DNA from: Anaerolineales bacterium
Lineage (GTDB): Bacteria > Chloroflexota > Anaerolineae > B4-G1 > DUEL01
DNA length: 5,161 bases
Reading direction: 5' to 3'
Assembly (NCBI GenBank): GCA_015662065.1
Contig: DQUX01000369.1
Coordinates: forward strand, 1-5,161
Shown here: positions 1-5,161 of the stretch, one piece after another
How positions within the stretch are numbered: the first letter of the stretch is position 1
Layout of the letters: the number at the start of each line of letters is the position of its first letter
Notes under the pieces: model-generated
Told to the model about the DNA's origin: nothing
The model's database searches: none
The model's input: the letters and a program-made list of their open reading frames with translations, nothing else
Program-made: the position numbers and the translations under genes

Positions 1-72
1 AGAAAAGCTTAACGTTGGGGGAGATGAAGGTTAGCTCTTTACTTTTGCATCAGAAGCGAAGGCACAATTTGC

Positions 73-91
73 GCGGTTCCCAAGGAACCGC
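73..91. repeat. Perfect 8-bp inverted repeat (hairpin or operator) upstream of rmuC
   Basis: GCGGTTCC (73-80) is followed by the loop CAA and the exact complement GGAACCGC (84-91). As RNA it makes a stable 8-bp hairpin with a three-base loop. As DNA it is a dyad that a dimeric repressor could bind. There is no T run after it, so it is not a canonical intrinsic terminator. It lies about 120 bases before the rmuC start. The pairing is seen directly; its role is unknown. Confidence 0.6.
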
Positions 92-110
92 CCTTGCCAC
101 CGGAAGTAGG

Positions 111-186
111 ATCGGCCCCGCCGATGTTATACACTAAGCCGGTTAGACCCGAAAGGGACAGTGATGGCAATCACGGACGGGGTTGG
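111..186 (+). ncRNA. Candidate structured RNA element in the rmuC leader (three hairpins inside a closing helix)
   Basis: CCCCGCC (116-122) can pair with GGACGGGG (175-182) leaving A177 bulged, and the helix extends through G-U pairs to about 112/186. Inside it three small hairpins follow one another: CTAA-GCCGG-TTAG (134-146), CCC-GAAA-GGG (148-157, a GNRA tetraloop) and GTGAT-GGCA-ATCAC (161-174), the last one abutting the closing helix. The shape is cloverleaf-like, but there is no T-loop consensus or acceptor end, so I do not call it a tRNA. I could not match it to a known riboswitch, ribozyme or housekeeping RNA. It ends 25 bases before the rmuC start, so it could act as a 5' UTR regulator. 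The pairings are real in the sequence; that they form and matter is inference, since GC-rich DNA yields such folds by chance. Confidence 0.25.
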
Positions 187-196
187 GTGATAGAGT

Positions 197-204
197 GGGG
201 GTGA
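197..204 (+). promoter_or_regulatory. Ribosome binding site of rmuC
   Basis: GGGGGTGA lies six bases before GTG 211. It matches the GGAGGTGA consensus with one A-to-G change that still allows a G-U pair with the 16S anti-Shine-Dalgarno sequence. Its last three bases are an in-frame TGA (202-204), so the coding frame cannot extend further upstream. This fixes GTG 211 as the start. Confidence 0.7.
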
Positions 205-210
205 ACTGAG

Positions 211-1512
211 GTGTGGTGGCCTTTCTTATTGGGGATCATCGTCGGGGTCGCCATCGGATTGCTTTATGGGATCAGGTGGAAAGTGGCGCTCCGCTCCCAT
301 GAGGCGCGGCTCGCCGAGGTCACTAAACGGGCCGAGGAGGCCGAAACCCTCCGGGAAGAAAACGAAGAACTGAAGATCGAGCTCGAAAAGGCGCGGGCGA
401 CCCAGGAAGCCCAGGAGGAGAAACTTCGGTGGGCCGAGGAGGCCAAAGAAATCCTCCGGGAGACCTTCCAAGCGCTGGCCAGCGAAGTGCTTAAAACAAA
501 CGCCGATGAGTTCCTGAAACGGGCGAGGGACCAACTCGAAGCCATCCTCGCTCAGGTCCGCGGCGATTGGGGTGCCCACAGGGAGGAGTTGAAAGGCCTC
601 ATCAAACCCCTGGAACAGACCCTGGAGAGGATGGACGAGCAGGTCCGCCAGCTCGAGCGTAAACGGGAAGGGGCATACCAGTCTCTCGTCGAACAGCTCC
701 GCCAGCTAGCCAGCGCCCAGGAGAACTTGCGGGCATCCGCTTCACAGCTGCTGCAGGCCCTCAAGGCGCCCACGGCCCGGGGACGGTGGGGGGAACTCCA
801 GCTCCGGCGCGTGGTGGAATTGGCCGGCCTGCAGAAACATGTGGACTTCGAGGAACAAGCCCAAACGGATGAGGGCCGCCCCGATATGATCGTCCACCTC
901 CCCAAAGGGGGCATCCTGGCGGTGGACGCCAAGGTCCCGATGGATGCCTACCTCGCCGCGGTGGAGGCCACGGACGAAACCACCCGCCGCCAATATCTCG
1001 CAAACCACGCCCGGGCGTTGCGGCAAAGGATCCATGATCTCAGCCGAAAACGCTATTGGGAACAGTTCGATGGTTCCCCCGCGTTCGTGGTCATGTTCGT
1101 CCCCTCCGAGGCCTGCATCGCCGCCGCCTTCGAATGCGATCCCACGATCCTGGAAGATGGCTTCAAAAACGGCGTCGTCGTGGCCTCCCCGACGACGCTC
1201 CTTTCCCTCCTCAAAGCCGTAGCGTACGGGTGGCAACAGCACGAGATCTCAGAGAACGCCCGGGAAATCACGCAACAAGCCCTGGAGCTTTACCAACGGT
1301 TCGTCGTGTTCTTGGAGCACTTGAAGAGGGTCGGCGATCGGTTGCGACAGACGGTGGAGTCATACAACCGGGCGGTGGGGTCGGCCACCAACCGGCTCCT
1401 TCCCGCAGCCCGACGCCTGGAAGAACGGGCCTCCCGGGAGTTGCCCGAGCTTCCCCCGGTGGATGAATCCCCGCGCCCCTTGCCACATCCCGAGTCCGAA
1501 AGTCCGGGTTGA
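211..1512 (+). CDS. rmuC: RmuC-family DNA recombination protein
   Basis: The product is a 433-residue member of the RmuC family (E. coli RmuC is somewhat longer). RmuC in E. coli limits inversions at short inverted repeats and is thought to be a membrane-anchored nuclease-like protein; the biochemical activity is poorly defined. Residues 2-20 form one hydrophobic helix (MWWPFLLGIIVGVAIGLLYG), a likely inner-membrane anchor. Residues about 28-180 are a charged heptad-type coiled coil. The RmuC domain follows, with the signature ARGRWGELQLRRVVELAGL (189-207), then RPD (223-225), a beta strand and DAK (239-241), VPSE (297-300) and SPTTLLSLLKAVAYGW (326-341). The P224-D225...D239-x-K241 pattern is what a PD-(D/E)xK nuclease core would show. 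The C-terminal tail from about 411 is Pro/Glu/Ser-rich and probably disordered. GTG 211 is chosen because an in-frame stop sits at 202-204 and a good ribosome binding site precedes it. No frameshift or missing motif is visible. Confidence 0.95.
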   Translation: MWWPFLLGIIVGVAIGLLYGIRWKVALRSHEARLAEVTKRAEEAETLREENEELKIELEKARATQEAQEEKLRWAEEAKEILRETFQALASEVLKTNADEFLKRARDQLEAILAQVRGDWGAHREELKGLIKPLEQTLERMDEQVRQLERKREGAYQSLVEQLRQLASAQENLRASASQLLQALKAPTARGRWGELQLRRVVELAGLQKHVDFEEQAQTDEGRPDMIVHLPKGGILAVDAKVPMDAYLAAVEATDETTRRQYLANHARALRQRIHDLSRKRYWEQFDGSPAFVVMFVPSEACIAAAFECDPTILEDGFKNGVVVASPTTLLSLLKAVAYGWQQHEISENAREITQQALELYQRFVVFLEHLKRVGDRLRQTVESYNRAVGSATNRLLPAARRLEERASRELPELPPVDESPRPLPHPESESPG

Positions 1513-1543
1513 GGAACCCCGGAGCGACATCCTCTGGCCCCGC

Positions 1544-1573
1544 GGTGGACGCCGCCGATCACGTGTGTCCGCC
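1544..1573 (+). repeat. Hairpin shortly after the rmuC stop
   Basis: GGTGGAC (1544-1550) can pair with GTCCGCC (1567-1573) over seven positions, one being a G-U pair, around a 16-base loop. A competing shorter stem GCGG/CCGC exists at 1542-1555. No U run follows, so this is not a standard intrinsic terminator. It might protect the 3' end of the rmuC message, but nothing in the sequence proves it. Confidence 0.3.
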
Positions 1574-1584
1574 CGGCTACAGTA

Positions 1585-1611
1585 CGGTTTACCCCGAGGG
1601 GGTCAGGACCG
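1585..1611 (+). repeat. Two-tier hairpin just upstream of the TATAAT box
   Basis: CGGT (1585-1588) pairs with ACCG (1608-1611). After an internal loop (TT opposite CAGG), ACCCC (1591-1595) pairs with GGGGT (1599-1603) around the loop GAG. The GGTCAGGACCGAAAGG string here superficially recalls the SRP RNA helix 8 motif, but the AAGCAGC strand needed on the 3' side is absent. The hairpin sits where the -35 element of the candidate promoter would be expected. Confidence 0.3.
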
Positions 1612-1617
1612 AAAGGG

Positions 1618-1623
1618 TATAAT
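1618..1623 (+). promoter_or_regulatory. Candidate -10 promoter element (TATAAT)
   Basis: A perfect TATAAT hexamer stands in an otherwise very GC-rich gap, about 280 bases before the helicase start. No TTGACA-like -35 box lies 16-18 bases upstream (that span reads CCGAGG or similar); TTTACC at 1588-1593 is 24 bases away, which is too far. There is no extended TGn motif. It could need an activator or an alternative context. If used, transcription would start near 1630 and give a leader of about 275 bases. Confidence 0.35.
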
Positions 1624-1660
1624 GGGCTTCGCGGGGGCGGGGGTTGTGGTGAGTGTGGGG
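1624..1660 (+). other. G-tract cluster with G-quadruplex potential
   Basis: Four G runs lie close together: GGG (1624-1626), GGGGG (1633-1637), GGGGG (1639-1643) and GGGG (1657-1660), with gaps of 6, 1 and 13 bases. That is compatible with a G-quadruplex, though the last loop is long. It begins directly after the TATAAT box, so it would lie at the very 5' end of a transcript from that promoter. Function is not established. Confidence 0.3.
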
Positions 1661-1761
1661 AAACGCGGGAGCCCCTTGTTCCAGGACAACGCGCGGGGTC
1701 CACAGAGCCCACTGGGTGGGAACTCGGAGACGATGGCGGAGTTGAGTTCACGTCCCCGGGC

Positions 1762-1775
1762 GAGGGAAGTCCCTC
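1762..1775 (+). repeat. Small hairpin GAGGG-AAGT-CCCTC
   Basis: GAGGG (1762-1766) and CCCTC (1771-1775) are exact complements around a four-base loop AAGT. An alternative pairing uses GCGA/TCGC around the same point. It lies in the middle of the helicase leader. It is a visible structure with no assigned role. Confidence 0.35.
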
Positions 1776-1863
1776 TTCGCGGATCCCGTAGGAGGCTCAG
1801 AAAAAGCGGCATAAACGGATATCCCCTCGCCACTCAGGGCAGGGAGTGCTCCCGCGGCTGGAA

Positions 1864-1889
1864 GGCCGTTGGACACGAAAAAAACGGCC
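1864..1889 (+). promoter_or_regulatory. Hairpin immediately before the helicase ribosome binding site
   Basis: GGCCGTT (1864-1870) pairs perfectly with AACGGCC (1883-1889) around a 12-base A-rich loop. The 3' arm ends at the base just before the G-rich ribosome binding site (1890-1897), so the hairpin could influence ribosome access to the GTG start. The sequence after the stem is GGGGGGTGTTT, not a T run, so I do not call it a terminator. Translational control is inference. Confidence 0.35.
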
Positions 1890-1897
1890 GGGGGGTG
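1890..1897 (+). promoter_or_regulatory. Ribosome binding site of the helicase gene
   Basis: GGGGGGTG lies seven bases before GTG 1905 and matches GGAGGTG with one wobble-tolerant change, the same variant used by rmuC. Together with the family-like N-terminus that follows, it supports GTG 1905. The ATG at 1939 is in a different frame and the first in-frame ATG (2334) lies inside motif Ia, so neither can be the start. Confidence 0.6.
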
Positions 1898-1904
1898 TTT
1901 CGGG

Positions 1905-4900
1905 GTGAGCATATTCGAGCTTCATCGGGCGGCGCTAGATGATTACAAGGACTTCGTCCGCTCCTTCGTCAACGTGGTCGATGACCGCCTCCGGGAGTTC
2001 GTGGAAAAAAAGCTCGGCGAGGATGAACACCTCTGGCCTGAACCCCTCGTACAGCTTTCCCCCGCCTATGCGAAGGATGCGACCATAGATGAACTCGTCG
2101 AACGGGGCCTCCTCCACCGGGAGACCGCCAGGATCTTCCGCTCCCCCGAGGGTCGGACGTATCGCCTTTACAAACACCAAGTAGATGCCATCACCAAAGT
2201 TTGTTCCGGGGAAAGCGTGGTCGTCACCAGCGGGACGGGTTCCGGAAAAACCTTCTGCTATTTCATCCCCATCGTGGATGCCGTGGTCCGCCGCTCCAAC
2301 GGCTCGGGACCGGTGGCCTTCATCATCTATCCCATGAACGCCTTGGTAAACTCCCAATACATCGCCCTGCAGGATCTGAAACGCCGCTACGAGGAGCGGA
2401 CCGGGAGGACCTTCCCCGTGACCTTCGCGAGGTACACCGGCGAGACCCCCGAGGATGAGCGGGAACGCATCCGACGAGAACCTCCCCATATCCTCCTTAC
2501 CAATTACGTGATGGCGGAGTTGCTCCTCGTCCGTCCCGAGGATAGGCCCCTGATCACGTCCGCGGCGGAGGGGGAAGGCCCGTTCTTCCTCGTCTTCGAT
2601 GAGCTCCACACCTATAGGGGACGACAAGGGGCCGACGTGGCCATGCTGGTGCGGCGTTTGAAGGCCAGGATTGGCCGCGAGAAGGTCATCCACATCGGCA
2701 CCAGCGCCACCATGGTGGCCCACCGGGATGCCCCGCCGGAGGAAGGGAGGAAGGCCGTGGCCGACTTCGCCACGAAGTTTTTCGGCCATCCTTTCTCCCC
2801 TTCACAGGTGGTCGAGGAAACGTTGGAACCTCTGACCGTCGGCAGTCAGCCCTCCCCCGAGGAGCTCCGGGCTTCCTTCCAGGGGCCACTGCCGGACTCC
2901 CTCGAGGAGTTCCGCCGGCATCCCCTGGCGCGATGGGTTGAGTACAACCTGGGGGTGGAAACAGTAGGGGGGAAGTTGAAGCGCCGCCAACCCAAGACCC
3001 TCTCCGCGGCCGCGCGGGAGCTCGCCGAGGCCACCGGCCAAGGGGTGGAACGTTGTCTCGCGCGCCTCCAGGAGCTTTTGCTCAAGACAGCCGAGCTGAA
3101 CCGGGATCGCGAGGAACCCGTCTTCGCCTTCAAGCTTCACCAGTTCATCAGCCAGGGGAGGGCGGTTTATGCTACCTTGGAGCCCCCCGATAAACGCTCC
3201 TTTTCCATGGAAGGGGAAGCCGAGAGCGAGGGGGAACGCTTCTACTTCCCCCTGAAGTTCTGCCGGATTTGTGGCCAAGAGTACTATCACGTCATCCGCC
3301 GGGGAGACCGCTTCTACCCCTACCCCGAGGGAACGCGGGAACTGGACGAGGAAGCCGAGGAGGGCTATCTCATGGTGCCCCCTTCGGGTGACGATTGGAA
3401 CGATGACTTCATTCCCGACGACTGGCGCGGCCCCGGTGGCCGCATCGGTAATACCTGGAAGGACCGCGTTCCCCAAGAGGTGTGGGTCCGACCGGATGGG
3501 GCCTTTTCCCAAAACGGGTTGAAGGACGCCATCAAGGTGTGGTGGCAATCGCCGCGTTTTTGGCTTTGCCTGCGCTGTGGCGAGTACTACGACGAGAAAA
3601 CGCGGGAGTTCTCCAAACTGGCCTCCCTCTCCACCGAAGGGCGCTCCTCGGCCACTACCGTGCTGGCGGTCTCCCTATTGCGTCACGCCGCCAAGACGAA
3701 AGCGGCCCGGGACAAGCTCCTGAGCTTCACCGATAACCGCCAAGATGCCTCCCTCCAGGCGGGCCACTTCAACGATTTCATCCATGCGGTGGTCCTGCGA
3801 TCGGCGCTTTACGACGCGTTGGCCCGGAAAGGGGAGCTGAAACACTATGAGGTGGCCGAAGAGGTGGTGGCCAGTTCCGGCATCGAGCTACGGGACATCG
3901 CGCAGAACCCTAACCTAAGGCCCCGGACCCATTTAGCCCAGGAGGTTATGGATACCTTCCGGGAGATCACCGAGTACCGCCTCCTCCAGGACCTTCGCCG
4001 CGGTTGGCACGTGGTACAGCCGAACCTCGAAGATGTCGGCCTCCTCGTCATAGATTACTCTGGATTAAAGGAGTATTGCGAAGACAACGGTTTTTGGACG
4101 GGGGTTCCCATCATCGCGGAGCTCCGACCCGAGAGGAGATATCGAATAATCCACACGTTCTTGGACCACTTCCGCAGACGTCTTGCCATCCACGCCAAGG
4201 TACTCACCCCGGAGCATCAACGAAGGCTGCGCAAACGGGCTGAGCAGTACCTGAACGAATTCTGGGGCTTGGACCCTTCGGTGGAAGAATTGCGTCCAGC
4301 TCCCTATTTCGTGCTCCCGGGCAAGTCCTCCCGCGAGGCAAAGGGGTACAAGTTGTCCGCTAAAAGCGCGTTGGGGCGATTCCTCCGGCGGGAATTGAAT
4401 CTGGATTCTGCTCGGTACGAAGGCTTCATCCGAGAGCTCTTGGAGGTGCTCACGGGCCTCGGGTTCCTGAGGGAGTGCGAGCCGGTGGAAGATCATCGGC
4501 GTTTCCAACTCGACGTGGGTTGTATCCTATGGCGTTTGGGGGACGGTTCCCGTCCCCCTTCGGATCCCGTGCATACCAGGCGTCCTTGCCCGGAAAGGAG
4601 CTTGGGGGTAAATCGGTTCTTCCAGCGTTTTTACCGCGAGGTGGCACGGGAGCTCGTGTACTTGGAAGCCCGGGAGCATACGGCCCAAGTGGTGGCGCCG
4701 GGCGAGCGAGAACGCAGGGAACGCCGTTTCCGCTGGGAACCCCAAGACCAAAGCGATCCCCAGTTGGGACGCCGGCTCCCCTTCCTGGTTTGCTCTCCCA
4801 CCATGGAGCTAGGCATCGACATCGCCGATCTGGATATGGTGCATATGCGCAACGTGCCCCCCGGCCCCGCCAACTACGTCCAGCGCAGCGGCCGCGCGGG

Positions 4901-5161
4901 GAGGCAGGGGCAGCCCGGTCTCATCATCACCTATTGTGGGGCCTACAGTAATCACGATCAGTACTTCTTCCGCCATCCGGAGGAAATGGTGGCCGGTAGC
5001 GTCCGGGCACCCCGCCTCGACCTCACCAACGAGGCCCTGATCCGCTCCCACATCCACGCCGAATGGCTGGCCCAAACCAGGATCCCTTTGGGGAGATCCA
5101 TCGGAGAAGTGATCGAAACCGAAAACTTGGAGGAACTCCCCCTAAAGGAAAACGTGGAAAG
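1905..5161 (+). CDS. Large DEAD/DEAH-type SF2 helicase, COG1205 family (YprA/MrfA- and DrmA-like), 3' end outside window
   Basis: The frame is open without a stop for 1085 codons and leaves the window. The predicted role is ATP-driven translocation or unwinding of DNA. The N-terminus (VSIFELHRAALDDYKDFVRS, first residue read as Met) and WPEPLVQLSP look like the family's conserved N-terminal segment. Motifs in order: Q-type YKHQ (89-92); Walker A TSGTGSGKT (108-116, Lys115); motif Ia YPMNALVNSQ (142-151); Walker B DELH (232-235); motif III SAT (267-269); CRIC (453-456) and CLRC (555-558), a probable split zinc site; motif IV region SFTDNRQDASLQAGHF (607-622); motif V SPTMELGIDIADLD (964-977); motif VI QRSGRAGR (993-1000). 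A family-like DQYFFRHPEEMV tail follows. Large insertions separate motifs III-IV and IV-V. From memory, full homologues exceed 1500 residues, so several hundred are missing. It could be a repair helicase (MrfA-like) or a phage-defence helicase (DISARM DrmA-like). Family is confident; pathway is open. Confidence 0.92.
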   Translation, partial: MSIFELHRAALDDYKDFVRSFVNVVDDRLREFVEKKLGEDEHLWPEPLVQLSPAYAKDATIDELVERGLLHRETARIFRSPEGRTYRLYKHQVDAITKVCSGESVVVTSGTGSGKTFCYFIPIVDAVVRRSNGSGPVAFIIYPMNALVNSQYIALQDLKRRYEERTGRTFPVTFARYTGETPEDERERIRREPPHILLTNYVMAELLLVRPEDRPLITSAAEGEGPFFLVFDELHTYRGRQGADVAMLVRRLKARIGREKVIHIGTSATMVAHRDAPPEEGRKAVADFATKFFGHPFSPSQVVEETLEPLTVGSQPSPEELRASFQGPLPDSLEEFRRHPLARWVEYNLGVETVGGKLKRRQPKTLSAAARELAEATGQGVERCLARLQELLLKTAELNRDREEPVFAFKLHQFISQGRAVYATLEPPDKRSFSMEGEAESEGERFYFPLKFCRICGQEYYHVIRRGDRFYPYPEGTRELDEEAEEGYLMVPPSGDDWNDDFIPDDWRGPGGRIGNTWKDRVPQEVWVRPDGAFSQNGLKDAIKVWWQSPRFWLCLRCGEYYDEKTREFSKLASLSTEGRSSATTVLAVSLLRHAAKTKAARDKLLSFTDNRQDASLQAGHFNDFIHAVVLRSALYDALARKGELKHYEVAEEVVASSGIELRDIAQNPNLRPRTHLAQEVMDTFREITEYRLLQDLRRGWHVVQPNLEDVGLLVIDYSGLKEYCEDNGFWTGVPIIAELRPERRYRIIHTFLDHFRRRLAIHAKVLTPEHQRRLRKRAEQYLNEFWGLDPSVEELRPAPYFVLPGKSSREAKGYKLSAKSALGRFLRRELNLDSARYEGFIRELLEVLTGLGFLRECEPVEDHRRFQLDVGCILWRLGDGSRPPSDPVHTRRPCPERSLGVNRFFQRFYREVARELVYLEAREHTAQVVAPGERERRERRFRWEPQDQSDPQLGRRLPFLVCSPTMELGIDIADLDMVHMRNVPPGPANYVQRSGRAGRQGQPGLIITYCGAYSNHDQYFFRHPEEMVAGSVRAPRLDLTNEALIRSHIHAEWLAQTRIPLGRSIGEVIETENLEELPLKENVE

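Larger units (their letters stand above)
1513..1904 (+). other. 392-base intergenic region: probable promoter and long structured leader of the helicase gene
   Basis: No convincing gene is present. One frame stays open through the whole gap (1463-1942), but its translation is Arg/Gly/Ser/Pro-rich with no hydrophobic pattern, as expected of chance frames in GC-rich DNA. The region instead holds hairpins at 1544-1573, 1585-1611, 1762-1775 and 1864-1889, a short one at 1842-1853 (GGGA-GTGC-TCCC), a TATAAT at 1618-1623, G tracts at 1624-1660 and an orphan TAGGAGG at 1789-1795. I checked by eye for SRP, tmRNA, RNase P, 6S and tRNA signatures and found none that held. No T-tract terminator follows rmuC. 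It is probably regulatory leader or an unrecognised small RNA. Confidence 0.5.

Noticed and set aside
24..137. A 37-codon open frame from ATG 24 to TAA 135, itself part of a frame open from the window edge
   Set aside because: The translation (MKVSSLLLHQKRRHNLRGSQ and onward) matches nothing I recognise, the G-rich run touches the ATG with almost no spacing, and the frame runs through the perfect hairpin. It could be the tail of an upstream gene, but the evidence is too thin.
742..1242. 166-codon open frame on the - strand
   Set aside because: Antisense shadow of the rmuC domain region.
1597..1623. SRP RNA-like string GGTCAGGACCGAAAGG
   Set aside because: It resembles the 5' half of SRP helix 8, but the AAGCAGC strand required on the other side of the tetraloop is missing and the surrounding bases do not form the SRP helix.
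1864..1900. Intrinsic terminator before the helicase
   Set aside because: The stem is good, but it is followed by a G run and only three T residues, and it sits directly at the ribosome binding site.
1463..1942. 159-codon + strand frame spanning the rmuC end and the intergenic gap
   Set aside because: It begins inside rmuC and its translation is Arg/Pro/Gly/Ser-rich without a domain pattern, typical of chance frames in GC-rich DNA.
1935..2789. 284-codon open frame on the - strand
   Set aside because: It lies wholly antisense to the helicase, whose + strand frame carries all SF2 motifs; Gly/Pro/His-rich shadow translation.
2802..3548. 248-codon open frame on the - strand
   Set aside because: Antisense shadow of the helicase coding frame with no recognisable motif.
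4475..4951. 158-codon + strand frame near the window end
   Set aside because: Out of frame with the helicase, which encodes motifs V and VI over the same bases; low-complexity Pro/Arg/Gly translation.

Overview
This is a GC-rich (roughly 60% by eye) bacterial chromosomal fragment with two protein-coding genes, both on the + strand, separated by an unusually long non-coding gap. Both genes appear to start with GTG behind the same GGGGGTG-type Shine-Dalgarno sequence. The proteins are rich in Glu, Arg and Lys. That fits a high-GC, possibly thermophilic bacterium, but the window has no rRNA or tRNA and no marker that fixes the taxon.

Positions 1-210 are the leader of the first gene. They hold a perfect 8-bp hairpin (73-91) and a segment (about 111-186) that can fold into a closed helix around three small hairpins. 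Positions 211-1512 encode an RmuC-family protein of 433 residues with an N-terminal membrane anchor, a long coiled coil and the RmuC domain. The domain keeps a PD...DxK arrangement typical of the restriction-endonuclease-like fold.

Positions 1513-1904 (392 bases) contain no convincing gene. They hold several hairpins, a perfect TATAAT hexamer, a run of G tracts, an orphan TAGGAGG motif, and a 7-bp hairpin just before the next ribosome binding site. This is best read as promoter plus long structured leader for the downstream gene, or as an unrecognised non-coding RNA.

Positions 1905-5161 encode the first 1085 residues of a very large superfamily 2 helicase that runs off the window end. It belongs to the COG1205 group (YprA/MrfA- and DrmA-like). 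All the core helicase motifs are visible, with two very large insertions, one carrying a split four-cysteine zinc site. Relatives occur in DNA repair (MrfA) and in phage defence (DrmA of DISARM). The partner genes that would decide between these lie beyond the window.

The two genes share a broad theme, DNA processing with an RmuC-type nuclease-like protein and an SF2 helicase. The long gap with its own candidate promoter argues against a tight operon, so a functional link is only inference.
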